This document shows positions 16,554-26,502 of a stretch of 64,000 nt of DNA, in pieces. Made by a program: the position numbers and the translations under genes. Position 1 is the first letter of the stretch. Each line of letters begins with the position of its first letter. The stretch lies in the NCBI GenBank assembly GCA_041179465.1, contig JBEGTJ010000003.1, positions 3,456-67,455 of the forward strand, written 5' to 3'. The notes beneath the pieces were generated by a model. The model searched no databases. It was not told the origin of the DNA and was given only the letters and a program-made list of their open reading frames with translations. The DNA is from TMED14 sp041179465. GTDB lineage: Bacteria > Bacteroidota > Bacteroidia > Flavobacteriales > Schleiferiaceae.

Positions 16554-18331
16554 AGGCCTGGGCGCTCGGTCTGGGGTTGTCGGCCGTGGCTTTGACGGCC
16601 CAGCCGGTGGAGCACCGCTTGCTGCCTTGGGGCGGACCGCCTTCGGCGCAGGTCGCCGCCAAAACGACTTCAGACACGATGAGTTTGCCGCTGCGCGCGG
16701 GTTTTGACCAGCGCATGCCGGCGGGATGGGTTTCGCGCGGAGTCACCCGGTCGCAGAGCCTGGCCCGCAATCCGCTCAGTTTGGGGGTTGCCGTTTGGGA
16801 CGGAATTTCGGCCTCGGGCGCGGCCTACCTCCCCGGAAGCTACGCCACCGACACGCTGGGCGACGCCCTGTTCAGCCCCTGGTTTGCCGCACCCAACGGG
16901 GCGGTACTGCGCTTTCACCTTCAGCAAGGTGGGTTTGGAGACCCCTGCGAAGCCAGCGACAGCTTGGTGGTGCATGCCTGGAGGAGTTCCGACAGCAGTT
17001 GGGTTCCGATGGGCCGTGTTTCGGGCGGACAACCCTACGACGCGTGGCGGGCCCATTCGTTTGCACTCCCCGCGGATGCGGTGGCCTCACCCGCCACCCG
17101 GGTGCGGATTGGCCGCTGCGGCGCGCCGTCGGGCGCGTTTGACGCGTTTATAGTCGATTACCTCGAGTTAAGCGCTTCCCTCGGGCTGTCCGACACGCTG
17201 CTGTTTGACCCGTCCTGGATTTCGCCGCCCGCGCGGGTGCTGAATGCCTACCGGGAGGTGCCTTGGTTTCACTACAACCGCATACTGCTCGAGCGGGACT
17301 CCGTGCGCACCCCGTACCGACGCAACGGCGTCGTGCCGGTGGGCGGATGGCAGCTCAACCTCGGCAAACTGAACTGGACCGACGGGAACGGGTCGCTCGT
17401 TCAAAGCCGCCTGACGGTGCCCGTCGTTTCCAACCTCATCCACAACGTGGCCACGCCCTACAACCTGTCCCTGAACCGGCCCCAGTTGGTGCCTACGGGT
17501 CCGTTTGCGTGGAACCTGACGTACTGGTTTGACGGCGAGTCGGTGGGCGACCGGAGCAACGACAGCGCCACGCTTCGATTGGAATTTGGCGACCGCTACG
17601 TGGTTGACGACGGCAGCTGCGAACGGAGCTACGGGGTGGCGCAGGGCGTGCAGCCGCGCTGGGCGCAGCGTTTTCAGTTTCTGACGTCGGACACGTTGCG
17701 CGGAATGGACCTCGAGTGGATACCCTCAGGTCCCCAGGGGCTGGGCGAACGCTTTCGCATGGGCGTTTGGAAGGTCGACTCGGCGGGCTTTCCGGGCGAT
17801 CCGATCTACGTGAGCGATTCGCTGTACGAAGTGAGCTGGAACTACGCCGGGCAGTACGGGCGCCACTACGTGCTCGACACGCTGGGCCTGAAGATTCCTA
17901 CCGAAGTCTTTTTGGGCGTGGTGATGGACGGTCCGAACTCGGACCAGGGAATGCCCCGCGCCGCCCTCGGGCTCGACGTGCACACCGAGGCGATCAAGGC
18001 CTTTGGCGAAGTGGGCGCCTGGTTTCTGAGCCAAATTCCCGGCGCTTTGGCCTTGCGGCCCTTCTTTCGCGGAACGCCCGACGACCTCGGCAGCCCTGAG
18101 TCGCTTCGAGCCGCGGGACTGCGCGTTCAGCCCCAGCCCGCCGGAGACTGGGCCTCAGTAGACGGACCGGGAAAGCAGCTCGAAGTCCTCAATGCGCTGG
18201 GCTCCCCCGTGGCTACGGTTGCCCGCCCCGACGACGCACAGCCTTGGAATCTAGACCTTCGCAGCCTGCCCGCAGGACTGTACCTGCTCCGCAGCGATTC
18301 CGGCCACGTAACCCGACTGATGAAGCAGTGA
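16541..18331 (+). CDS. T9SS cargo protein, function unknown
   Basis: A 596-residue secreted protein. A signal peptide ends near LTAQP. The last 75 or so residues are a type A T9SS sorting domain (RVQPQPAGDW, LEVLNALG, DLRSLPAGLYLLRS), which should direct it through the outer membrane and be removed by PorU. The middle is beta-rich with no recognised enzyme motif. The start is ATG 16541, inside the end of the PASTA gene; the stop overlaps the rluD GTG (GTGA). A T9SS protein in this place is seen in other Bacteroidota, so it may be linked to cell-envelope work, but that is inference. Confidence 0.75.
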   Translation: MDQVKAWALGLGLSAVALTAQPVEHRLLPWGGPPSAQVAAKTTSDTMSLPLRAGFDQRMPAGWVSRGVTRSQSLARNPLSLGVAVWDGISASGAAYLPGSYATDTLGDALFSPWFAAPNGAVLRFHLQQGGFGDPCEASDSLVVHAWRSSDSSWVPMGRVSGGQPYDAWRAHSFALPADAVASPATRVRIGRCGAPSGAFDAFIVDYLELSASLGLSDTLLFDPSWISPPARVLNAYREVPWFHYNRILLERDSVRTPYRRNGVVPVGGWQLNLGKLNWTDGNGSLVQSRLTVPVVSNLIHNVATPYNLSLNRPQLVPTGPFAWNLTYWFDGESVGDRSNDSATLRLEFGDRYVVDDGSCERSYGVAQGVQPRWAQRFQFLTSDTLRGMDLEWIPSGPQGLGERFRMGVWKVDSAGFPGDPIYVSDSLYEVSWNYAGQYGRHYVLDTLGLKIPTEVFLGVVMDGPNSDQGMPRAALGLDVHTEAIKAFGEVGAWFLSQIPGALALRPFFRGTPDDLGSPESLRAAGLRVQPQPAGDWASVDGPGKQLEVLNALGSPVATVARPDDAQPWNLDLRSLPAGLYLLRSDSGHVTRLMKQ

Positions 18332-19368
18332 TCGAGTTCGACGACGAGCTCGAAGAGGGCGCTGGCACCGAAGAGGAACTCTACGTTCACCACCGGTTTG
18401 TGGCCGACGCGGGCCAGAAGCCGCTGCGCGTCGATAAATTCTTATTCAATTTTCTGGAGAAAACCTCGCGCAACCGCATTCAGAAGGCGGCCGAGGCCGG
18501 AGCCATTCGCGTCGACGGCCTGCCCGTGAAGTCCAACCACCGGGTGAAGGCGGGCGAAGAGGTGACGCTGGTGCTGGCGCAGCCTCCGCGCGAGTTTGTA
18601 CTCGAAGCCGAACCCATCGACCTCGAAGTGGTCTACCTCGACGACGAACTCGCGGTGATCAACAAACCCGCGGGCATGGTGGTGCACCCGGCATTTGGCC
18701 ACTTCACCGGAACGCTGGTGCACGGCCTGCTCTACCTCTTCCAGAATTTGCCCGGCGCGAGCGGCGAAGTGCGGCCCGGCTTAGTGCACCGCATCGACAA
18801 GGACACGTCAGGCCTGCTGGTGGTGGCTCGAACCGACTTTGCGCTCGCTTTTTTGGCGAAGCAGTTTGCGGACCACAGCTGCGACCGCGAGTACCACGCC
18901 CTGGTGTGGGGCAACGTGCGCGAGGACCGCGGAACCGTGACCGGCCACATCGGACGCTCGCTGCAGGACCGCAAGGTGCAAGCGATTTTTCCCGACGGCA
19001 AGCACGGAAAGCACGCCGTCACTCATTACGAGGTGCTGGAGCGCTACCACTTTGCCACGCTCGTGGCCTGCCGCCTCGAAACGGGCCGTACCCACCAAAT
19101 CAGGGTGCACATGAAGTACTTGGGGCATCCGCTGGTCGGCGACGCGGTCTACGGAGGCGACAAGGCTCCGCACCGCCCCGAGCTGCCCAAGTTTGCGCAG
19201 TTCGCCCACAAATCGCTCGAAATGCTTCCGCGCCAGGCGCTGCACGCGCGGCTGCTCGGTTTTGAACACCCGTCGCGGCCCGGCGAACGCCTTGTGTTTG
19301 AGGCTCCGCTGCCCGAAGACATGCAGGCGGTGCTGGAGCGGTTTCGGCGGTACGCGGCGTTGAACTAA
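18328..19368 (+). CDS. rluD: 23S rRNA pseudouridine synthase, RluD type
   Basis: A 346-residue RluA/RluD-family enzyme. Order: acidic N-terminus, S4 RNA-binding domain (about 30-90), catalytic domain with HRIDKDTSG in which Asp157 is the catalytic residue, and the RTHQIRVHMKYLGHPLVGD segment. RluD modifies helix 69 of 23S rRNA; exact sites here are inferred. GTG 18328 is chosen because it overlaps the upstream stop as GTGA and gives the acidic N-terminus usual in this group; the longer frame would lie inside the T9SS gene. Confidence 0.92.
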   Translation: MIEFDDELEEGAGTEEELYVHHRFVADAGQKPLRVDKFLFNFLEKTSRNRIQKAAEAGAIRVDGLPVKSNHRVKAGEEVTLVLAQPPREFVLEAEPIDLEVVYLDDELAVINKPAGMVVHPAFGHFTGTLVHGLLYLFQNLPGASGEVRPGLVHRIDKDTSGLLVVARTDFALAFLAKQFADHSCDREYHALVWGNVREDRGTVTGHIGRSLQDRKVQAIFPDGKHGKHAVTHYEVLERYHFATLVACRLETGRTHQIRVHMKYLGHPLVGDAVYGGDKAPHRPELPKFAQFAHKSLEMLPRQALHARLLGFEHPSRPGERLVFEAPLPEDMQAVLERFRRYAALN

Positions 19369-19395
19369 GCGTTTTGCGGTAAGGTAAGGCCGTTT

Positions 19396-20811
19396 TTATT
19401 CGACCAAAACGCGGGTAGAGAGCGTTTGATGGGTATCAGTTAACCCTTCAAAAGTCCATATCCCTTGAGGTAATCGGTTCACGCGGATTGAAGTCGAGGG
19501 CTCAGGTAGTTGAACCTGGCGTACGCACTGCCCCGCAAGGTTGAAAATTCGGTAGCTACGAATCGCCTCATTGCACAGGATTTCAAAGTCTCCGTTGTTC
19601 GGGTTGGGCCGAATTTCAAGGTGCGGATTAAGAGCGAAGTGCTCAGTACGCAATTCGTTACCGTTGGAGGCGTCAAAGATCTTTATTTCAAGTTGGTACA
19701 CCCCTAAAGTCGAATTGTAGTAGCGATTGTGCGTAAACACGTGAACACCATCAGAATACACCCCAGAGTTTTGGTACTCTTGATTGGTGCCTAGGTATTT
19801 CTTCCACGTAGGGACCAGGGTGTCGTTTTGCGAAATCCCTGGATCTAAACGGACCAATACGACCGAATCGAACGGACCCATGTTGAAGTAGGGTACATGG
19901 TACGTGATGTAGTGAGCTTGGTCTTGGGGGCATGGGTGGTGTCCCCTCAGTTGCACCGAACCCTGGTCAGGGAAGGGCAGATGGTACAGCTGGACCACAT
20001 GGTTGGCGCTGTCAAGCTTTCCAAGTGCCGGGGTAGAGCTTGGAAATCCAACGGCGGGAACGTCTTGGTAGCCCGCCAAAATCCAATTCACTCCGTTTAA
20101 TGAGCCAAAGAACTCAGGAACTAGGTTGGCTGAAAGGTTGTGCGTAATAGGCATCCAACTTCGCGTTCCGTCGTAGCCAATTCGCATGAACGAGCCTTGA
20201 GGTCCGTAGGGCGAATGGTACAGCAGCGAGGAATCGTGGACTGCCGGCGTCGCATAGAAGGGAGGCAATGGAATGATGAATTGATTCTGAATCGTTTTTT
20301 GCGCCCGATTGACCACCCAAATTCGATCTTGACCGGCAGCATTCGCCCAAAAGACCACCAGGTGATCGTTGGTTATTTGGACCACGCGGTATAAAACCGT
20401 TGCAGGTTCATCAGCTTGAACCGTGTCATATGACCAGCCTCCGCCGTAAACGTGAGTTCCAAATATTAGGTTGTTGTTGGTGTCCAGCGTTAAATACCGG
20501 CAACCGGGCCCCGGATATTGCTCCACCCAGGTAGCACGGCTCGGTGAGCCGGCAAAAACGGGGTTGAGGTTGACAACGTGGACCTTCAGGCTGTCAGGGT
20601 CGATCCGAACATTCCAACCGTAAAAACCATTGTTGGAGGAACGTAAATTAAAGGTGAACCCTTCGCTTGTGCCTTTGGGCGGAAGCGCATTATTGGAATA
20701 GTTGCTGGGATCAAGGGGGAATACTATTGGAGTGTTTTGAGCCTGTCCCCAATGAAATAAGGCCAAAATTGCTAAGGCCAATAGGAATAATTTTCTTTTG
20801 TTATTCCTCAT
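19396..20811 (-). CDS. low-GC T9SS-type secreted protein, function unknown
   Basis: A 471-residue protein with a signal peptide (cleavage near HWGQAQ) and a C-terminal type A sorting domain (LEIRPNPNNGDFEI, YRIFNLAGQCVRQV, LPQGIWTFEG). The middle has repeated short beta segments and may be a propeller, but no family is certain. Base composition is clearly lower than around it: a sampled 60-base line (20281-20340) has 48% GC against about 70% in core genes. It starts 11 bases before the end of the acyl-CoA ligase gene, so it is coupled to it. Likely a recent arrival. Confidence 0.7.
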   Translation of the reverse strand: MRNNKRKLFLLALAILALFHWGQAQNTPIVFPLDPSNYSNNALPPKGTSEGFTFNLRSSNNGFYGWNVRIDPDSLKVHVVNLNPVFAGSPSRATWVEQYPGPGCRYLTLDTNNNLIFGTHVYGGGWSYDTVQADEPATVLYRVVQITNDHLVVFWANAAGQDRIWVVNRAQKTIQNQFIIPLPPFYATPAVHDSSLLYHSPYGPQGSFMRIGYDGTRSWMPITHNLSANLVPEFFGSLNGVNWILAGYQDVPAVGFPSSTPALGKLDSANHVVQLYHLPFPDQGSVQLRGHHPCPQDQAHYITYHVPYFNMGPFDSVVLVRLDPGISQNDTLVPTWKKYLGTNQEYQNSGVYSDGVHVFTHNRYYNSTLGVYQLEIKIFDASNGNELRTEHFALNPHLEIRPNPNNGDFEILCNEAIRSYRIFNLAGQCVRQVQLPEPSTSIRVNRLPQGIWTFEGLTDTHQTLSTRVLVE

Positions 20812-22567
20812 ACAGCCCTTCGTACAGTCCCGCGTACATCTGCAAGATGGGCTTGCGACGCAGCTTTAGGGTGGGGGTTACGTGGCCTGCGGCGATGCTC
20901 CAAACGTCGGGGGTGAGGGCGAACTTCTTGACCTTTTCCCATTGCCCGTACTGGGCGTTAGTGGCGTCGATTTCGCGCTGCACGCGAGCCACGACGCGCG
21001 GGTCGGCGACCATTTCGGCCGGGGTCGTCCAGGCAATGTTCTTGCGGGCGCACCACGACTTCAAAAAGTCGAACTGCGGCTGCACCAAGAGCACAGGGTA
21101 CTTCTTGTTTTCGCCGGCGACCATGCACTGCTCGATGAAGGGCGACATTTTGAAGGCGTTTTCCATGGCCTGGGGCGTAATGTACTTGCCTCCGGCGGTC
21201 TTGAAAATCTCTTTCTTGCGGTCGGTGATGCGCAGGTACCCTTCGGAATCGAATTCGCCGATGTCGCCCGTGCGGAACCATCCGTCTTCGGTCATCACCT
21301 CGGCGGTGAGGTCGGGGCGGTTGTAGTAGCCCATCATCACGTTGGGCCCCTTGGCGAGGATTTCGCCGTCGGCGTCCAGCTTGAGTTCGACGCCGTCGAT
21401 GGCCGTTCCCACGGTGCCCAGCTTGTGGCCTTGGCCGGTGGGCAGGTTAACCGCCAAGATCGGCGACGTTTCGGTGAGGCCGTAGCCCTCTTGAACGTTG
21501 ATGCCGGCTCCGGCGAAGATGCGGGCAAGCTTGGGGTTGAGCGCGGCAGCTCCGCTCGCGACCGCCAGAGTTTCGCCGCCCAGCGCCTCTTGCCACTTGC
21601 TGAAAATCAGCTTGCGGGCGAGCTTGAGTTGGGCGTAGTAGAGCGGACTGAGGCCGGCGTGCTCGTAGCGTTCGGCCAGGCCAACGGCCCAGAAAAAGAG
21701 TCCGCGCTTGATGCCAGTGAGCGACTTGCCCTTGTCCATGATTTTGTCGTACACCTTCTCGAGCAGGCGCGGAACCGCCGTAAACACCTGCGGATGCACC
21801 TCGCGCAGGTTGTCGCCGATGGTTTCCATCGACTCAGCGAAGTAGACGCCCACGCCGTTGGTCAAGTACACGTAGACGCAGACGCGCTCGTAGCTGTGGC
21901 ACAGCGGCAAGAAGCTCAGGGCTTTGCCGGTGGGGCCCACGGGGAGGCGCGAGGCCCCGGCCACCGCGTTGGAGGCGATGTTGCGGTGGCTCAGCATGAC
22001 GCCTTTGGGGGTGCCGGTGGTTCCCGACGTGTAAATCAGCGTGGCGAGGTCTTCTTCGCGCACGGCGGCCTTGCGGGCTTCTAGTTCGGCGCAGTGGGCG
22101 TCGGTGGCGCGGGCCACGACGTCGTCAAGGCAGGCGGAACCTTCGGTCGGCGTGAACGTGAACACGCCCTCAAGGCTGGGTACGTCGGCGCGCAGGGCTT
22201 CTATTTTGTCGCGCAGCTCGACGTCGCTCACAAAGCAAAACCGCACGCCGGCGTCGTTCATAATGAACGTGTAGTCGGCCTGCGAAATCGTCGGGTACAT
22301 CGGAACGTCGACCCCGCCCGCGCTGAGGATGGCTTGGTCGCAGAGGTTCCACTCCGTGCGGTTTGTCGTCGAAATAATGCCAATGCGGTCGCCCGGCTTC
22401 ATGCCGAGGTCGATCAGCCCGCAGGCCAATTTCTCGGCTTTGGCGATGAATTCGGTGGTCGACATCGACTGCCACTGGCCGTTGACTTTGGTGTTCAGGG
22501 CGTCGGGGCGCGGATGCTTGGCGGCCGCGTAGTGGGCAAAATCAAAAAGGCGTTTGGGTGCGTTCAT
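20801..22567 (-). CDS. long-chain acyl-CoA synthetase (AMP-forming)
   Basis: A 588-residue ANL-superfamily ligase that activates long fatty acids to acyl-CoA with ATP. The AMP-binding P-loop is LIYTSGTTGTPKGVM; GYGLTETSP and WFRTGDIG with ITDRKKE follow in the right order, and the C-terminal lysine region AGGKYITPQ is intact. ATG 22567 fits the MNAPKRLFDFAHYAA start; the longer frame enters the amidohydrolase gene. It follows the amidohydrolase by 17 bases and is followed by the low-GC T9SS gene. FadD15-like (long-chain) specificity is inferred. Confidence 0.92.
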   Translation of the reverse strand: MNAPKRLFDFAHYAAAKHPRPDALNTKVNGQWQSMSTTEFIAKAEKLACGLIDLGMKPGDRIGIISTTNRTEWNLCDQAILSAGGVDVPMYPTISQADYTFIMNDAGVRFCFVSDVELRDKIEALRADVPSLEGVFTFTPTEGSACLDDVVARATDAHCAELEARKAAVREEDLATLIYTSGTTGTPKGVMLSHRNIASNAVAGASRLPVGPTGKALSFLPLCHSYERVCVYVYLTNGVGVYFAESMETIGDNLREVHPQVFTAVPRLLEKVYDKIMDKGKSLTGIKRGLFFWAVGLAERYEHAGLSPLYYAQLKLARKLIFSKWQEALGGETLAVASGAAALNPKLARIFAGAGINVQEGYGLTETSPILAVNLPTGQGHKLGTVGTAIDGVELKLDADGEILAKGPNVMMGYYNRPDLTAEVMTEDGWFRTGDIGEFDSEGYLRITDRKKEIFKTAGGKYITPQAMENAFKMSPFIEQCMVAGENKKYPVLLVQPQFDFLKSWCARKNIAWTTPAEMVADPRVVARVQREIDATNAQYGQWEKVKKFALTPDVWSIAAGHVTPTLKLRRKPILQMYAGLYEGLYEE

Positions 22568-22584
22568 GCGTGAAGGCTCGTAGG

Positions 22585-24225
22585 TTACTTGCGGCGCTCG
22601 CCGTGGATCCACACCTGAATCGGCGCGGTCTTCGGCAAGGCCATGGGGGTTACTTCGTTTAGGTTTACTTCAAAGATGGTGAAGTCCGCCCAATTTCCAA
22701 TGCGGATTTCGCCGCGGTCGTCCTCCTGAAAGGCGGCGCGGGCGGCGTCTGTGGTCATTCCCTTCAAGGTCTGGGCGAGGGTCAGGGCGTTTTCGGTCTG
22801 AAATCCCCCGGCGGGGTGTCCGTCCAAGGCGCGGCGGGCTGTGGCCGCCAAAATGGTGTACATCGGGTTGGGGTGCTCGATGGGGAAGTCGGTGCCGAAC
22901 GGTATCCATCCGCCGTTGGCCTGGCGGAGCGCGCGGTAGGCGTAGGCGTGCGGCAAGCGGTCGGGTCCAAGGCGGTCGGGGGCCCAATCCATGTCGCTGG
23001 TCGCGTGGGTGGGCTGTACCGAGGGCACGATGCCCAGGGTTCCGCCAAACTGGGTTTGGTCTTCAGGGCTCACCACTTGAGCATGCTCGACGCGCCAACG
23101 GAGGTCCTTCGGGGTACCCGGGGCGCTTAGGGCTTCGCGGTAAATGCGCAAAATCAGGTGGTTGGCGGAATCTCCGATGGCGTGGGTGTTCATCTGCCAG
23201 CCGGCTTGGGCGAGCCGCGCCGCGGCGGCCCTCAGGTAGGAGGCGTCGCGCAAGGCCAGGCCGTAGTGGTCGTGGCGGTCGTGGTAGGGCTCCCGAAGCA
23301 AGGCCCCGCGGCTGCCCAGCGCGCCGTCACTGTAGAATTTGAAGCTGCGCACCGACAGCCAGTCGGTTTCGAGGGTGCCGCGCTCCAGCCAGTGGTCCAG
23401 GGCCTCGGGGCGTTCGCCGACCATCACATAAAGGGGCATGCGCAGCCCGCCCGCCCGCTGCAGGCTGTCGATCAGCATGATGTCTTCGGTGGGCAGTCCC
23501 GCGTCGTGCACGCCGGTCAAGCCGAGTTCGACGCACCAGCGTTCTGCGGCCTTGAGGTAGCGAATTTTTTCTTCGCGCGAAGGCTCGGCGACGCGAAGCA
23601 AGGTCTCGGCGTTGTCGACGAGCACCCCAGTCGGTTTGCCGGCCGCGAGGAGGATTTCGCCCCCGTCGATGCGGGTAGCCGCGGTGATTTCTGATTGGGC
23701 GAGGGCCACCTGGTTGCACACCACCGCGTGGCCGTCGATGCGCGAGAGCACGATCGGCTTGTCGGTTAGGGCGTCCAGGGCTTTGGAGGTCGGCCAGGCC
23801 TTGTCGGACCAGTCGTTTTGGTCCCACCCGCGGCCGCGAACGACTTCCACGTCGGGGTGGTCGGCAAGGTACCTGCGCACCCGGTCGACGCACTCGGCCC
23901 AACTGCGCGTACCCACGAGGTCCACCGTCTCGAGGGCTTGACCGAGGGCCAAAAAGTGGGCGTGGGCGTCGATGAATCCCGGGTACACATAGGCCCCTTG
24001 GAGGTCGGTGGTGTCGCGGGCCGCGGGCACCGCCTCAGACGCCGGAACCACCGCCGCGATCCGCCCGTCCCGCACGGCGAGGTGTGCCTGGCGGTAGCGC
24101 AGCGCGTCGCCCTGAAATTCCGCCACCTGGGCATGGGCGAGGACCGTGTCGTACTCCGGCGCGGCGCTGCACGCGGCGAAAAGCCCAAAAATTCCGAGGA
24201 AAAGGGGAGCGTGAATTGCCTTCAT
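22585..24225 (-). CDS. amidohydrolase, YtcJ-like lipoprotein
   Basis: A 546-residue amidohydrolase 3 (YtcJ-like) protein with a lipoprotein signal; Cys19 follows the LFAAC lipobox, so it is probably anchored in an envelope membrane. Metal-site features are FIDAHAHF, the FKFYSDGALGSRGA lysine segment, THAIGD and GTDFPIEHPNP, all intact. The substrate is unknown; family members act on cyclic amides and related bonds. It is divergent from purL with 51 bases between the start codons. A degenerate TACCTTGC box lies 4 bases before the ATG. Confidence 0.85.
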   Translation of the reverse strand: MKAIHAPLFLGIFGLFAACSAAPEYDTVLAHAQVAEFQGDALRYRQAHLAVRDGRIAAVVPASEAVPAARDTTDLQGAYVYPGFIDAHAHFLALGQALETVDLVGTRSWAECVDRVRRYLADHPDVEVVRGRGWDQNDWSDKAWPTSKALDALTDKPIVLSRIDGHAVVCNQVALAQSEITAATRIDGGEILLAAGKPTGVLVDNAETLLRVAEPSREEKIRYLKAAERWCVELGLTGVHDAGLPTEDIMLIDSLQRAGGLRMPLYVMVGERPEALDHWLERGTLETDWLSVRSFKFYSDGALGSRGALLREPYHDRHDHYGLALRDASYLRAAAARLAQAGWQMNTHAIGDSANHLILRIYREALSAPGTPKDLRWRVEHAQVVSPEDQTQFGGTLGIVPSVQPTHATSDMDWAPDRLGPDRLPHAYAYRALRQANGGWIPFGTDFPIEHPNPMYTILAATARRALDGHPAGGFQTENALTLAQTLKGMTTDAARAAFQEDDRGEIRIGNWADFTIFEVNLNEVTPMALPKTAPIQVWIHGERRK

Positions 24226-24251
24226 GCCCGCAAGGTAGCCCGCAGCCGCCG

Positions 24252-24259
24252 TACCTTTG
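24252..24259 (+). promoter_or_regulatory. -7 box for purL
   Basis: TACCTTTG is an exact TAnnTTTG match. It ends 17 bases before the purL ATG, so a short leader is expected here rather than a leaderless message. Confidence 0.5.
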
Positions 24260-24276
24260 CGGCTCGAATAACGCGC

Positions 24277-26502
24277 ATGGAATCAACCGCCCTCACCACC
24301 GTAGCCCAAGCCCAAGAGCTCGGCCTTTTGCCCGAAGAATTTGACGCCATTTGCACGCGCCTCGGCCGCGTGCCCAACTTCACGGAGCTCAGCATGTATT
24401 CGGTGATGTGGAGCGAGCACTGCTCCTACAAAAACTCGATTGTGTGGCTGAAAACGCTGCCCAAGGAGGGTCCGCACATGCTCGCCAAGGCGGGCGAAGA
24501 AAACGCGGGGCTCGTCGACATCGGCGACGGATTGGCGTGCGCCTTCAAAATCGAATCGCACAACCACCCTTCAGCGGTGGAACCCTACCAAGGAGCGGCC
24601 ACCGGCGTGGGCGGAATCAACCGCGACATCTTCACCATGGGCGCCCGGCCCATCGCGCAGCTGAATTCGCTGCGCTTTGGCAATCCGAAGACCGACCGCA
24701 CCAAGTGGCTGGTCAACGGGGTGGTCAAGGGCATCGGCGACTACGGCAACAGCTTCGGAATTCCGACCGTAGGCGGCGAGGTGTACTTCGACGACTGCTA
24801 CGAGCAAAATCCGCTCGTGAACGCGTTTTCAGCTGGAATCGTCAAGGTGGGCGGCCAAATCAGCGCCAAAGCGCGCGGCGTGGGCAACCCCGTGTACATC
24901 GTCGGTTCGGCGACCGGCCGCGACGGCATCCACGGCGCCGCGTTCGCTTCCAAAGATTTGAGTGAGGACTCGGCCAACGACATCCCGTCGGTGCAGGTGG
25001 GCGACCCCTTCCAAGAGAAGCTGCTCCTCGAGGCGACCATGGAGCTCGCCCAAACCGGGGCCGTGATGGGCATGCAGGACATGGGTGCCGCGGGCATTAC
25101 CTGTTCTACGACTGAAATGAGTGCGGGCGGAAACGTCGGCATGACCGTCCACCTCGACCGCGTGCCGACCCGCCAGACCGGAATGCACCCCTGGGAAATT
25201 CTGCTTTCGGAATCGCAAGAGCGCATGCTCGTAGTGGTGCAAAAAGGCCGCGAGGCCGAAGTAGAGGCCATTTTTAGCAAGTGGGACATTCACTGCGCCC
25301 TCATCGGCGAGGTGACTGCCGGCCCGAACGTGCAGTACTTCTGGCACGGCGAGTTGATTGGCGACCTACCTGCCGAGCACCTCGTGCTGGGAGGCGGAGC
25401 GCCCGTCTACCACCGCGAGTGGTCCGAGCCCGCCTACTACGCCGAGTACCAAAAATTCAACCTCGACGCGGTGCCCGTGCCGGCCGACCTCAAGGCCGTG
25501 GCAGAGCGCGTGGTGGCCCTGCCCAACATCGCCTCGAAGCGCTGGATCTACGAGCAGTACGATTCGATGGTTGGCACGGTAAACCGTTCGACCAACGCCG
25601 CCAGCGACGCGTCCATTGTCAACTTGCGCGGAACCAACCGTGCCCTCGCCATGACCGTGGACTGCAACAGCCGCTACGTGCACGCGGACCCCGAAGTGGG
25701 CGCGATGATCGCCGTGGCCGAGAACGCCCGCAACATCACCTGCTCCGGCGGAACCCCCAGCGCCATCACCAACTGCCTCAACTTTGGCAATCCCTACAAC
25801 CCCGAGGTGTACTGGCAGTTTGTCGGGGCCATCAAGGGCATGGGCAAGGCCTGCTTGAAGTTCGAGACTCCGGTGACCGGCGGCAACGTGAGCTTTTACA
25901 ACCAGACCGCCATTGGCAGTAAGGTTGAGCCCGTTTTTCCGACCCCAACGATCGCCATGATCGGCCTGGTCGACGACGTCAAGCACGTGACCACCCTTGG
26001 CTTCAAGTCCAAGGGCGACCTGATCTTTTTGATCGGCAGCAGCCGCAACGACCTTGCCTCGAGCCAGTACCTCGTGCACGAGCACGGAATCACCGCTTCG
26101 CCCGCTCCGTACTTTGACCTCGACGAAGAGTTCATCGTGCAGCGCCAGGTGGCCGAGCTGATTCGCGAGGGCGTGGTGGCTTCGGCCCACGACGTGTCTG
26201 AGGGCGGACTCTTTGTTACCCTGCTCGAATCAGCCATGGCGGGCGGGCTGGGTTTTGACCTCACCACCGACGCTGAAATTCGCCCCGACGCCTTCTTGTT
26301 TGGCGAGGCCCAAAGCCGCATCGTGGTGAGCGTGCGCCCCGACGACGAGGAGCGCTTTTTGGACATCATGATGCGCAACGGCGTGGAATTCGACCTCTTG
26401 GGCCACGTGACCAAGGGCTCGGTGCGCGTCGACGACGAAGACTGGGGCAGCGTGGCGGACTTCCGCCAGCGCTACGACCACGCCCTGAATTTTAGCAAGT
26501 AG
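24277..26502 (+). CDS. purL: phosphoribosylformylglycinamidine synthase, small PurL
   Basis: A 741-residue FGAM synthase subunit II of purine synthesis. The N-terminal signature WSEHCSYKNS, ESHNHPSAVEPYQGAATGVGG, and two PurM-like halves are present. This is the small PurL, which needs separate PurQ (glutaminase) and PurS; neither is in the window. Many flavobacteria instead carry a 1,200-residue fused PurL, so the form is worth noting. ATG 24277 is fixed by homology. Its 3' end overlaps the convergent fkbM-like gene by 11 bases. Confidence 0.95.
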   Translation: MESTALTTVAQAQELGLLPEEFDAICTRLGRVPNFTELSMYSVMWSEHCSYKNSIVWLKTLPKEGPHMLAKAGEENAGLVDIGDGLACAFKIESHNHPSAVEPYQGAATGVGGINRDIFTMGARPIAQLNSLRFGNPKTDRTKWLVNGVVKGIGDYGNSFGIPTVGGEVYFDDCYEQNPLVNAFSAGIVKVGGQISAKARGVGNPVYIVGSATGRDGIHGAAFASKDLSEDSANDIPSVQVGDPFQEKLLLEATMELAQTGAVMGMQDMGAAGITCSTTEMSAGGNVGMTVHLDRVPTRQTGMHPWEILLSESQERMLVVVQKGREAEVEAIFSKWDIHCALIGEVTAGPNVQYFWHGELIGDLPAEHLVLGGGAPVYHREWSEPAYYAEYQKFNLDAVPVPADLKAVAERVVALPNIASKRWIYEQYDSMVGTVNRSTNAASDASIVNLRGTNRALAMTVDCNSRYVHADPEVGAMIAVAENARNITCSGGTPSAITNCLNFGNPYNPEVYWQFVGAIKGMGKACLKFETPVTGGNVSFYNQTAIGSKVEPVFPTPTIAMIGLVDDVKHVTTLGFKSKGDLIFLIGSSRNDLASSQYLVHEHGITASPAPYFDLDEEFIVQRQVAELIREGVVASAHDVSEGGLFVTLLESAMAGGLGFDLTTDAEIRPDAFLFGEAQSRIVVSVRPDDEERFLDIMMRNGVEFDLLGHVTKGSVRVDDEDWGSVADFRQRYDHALNFSK

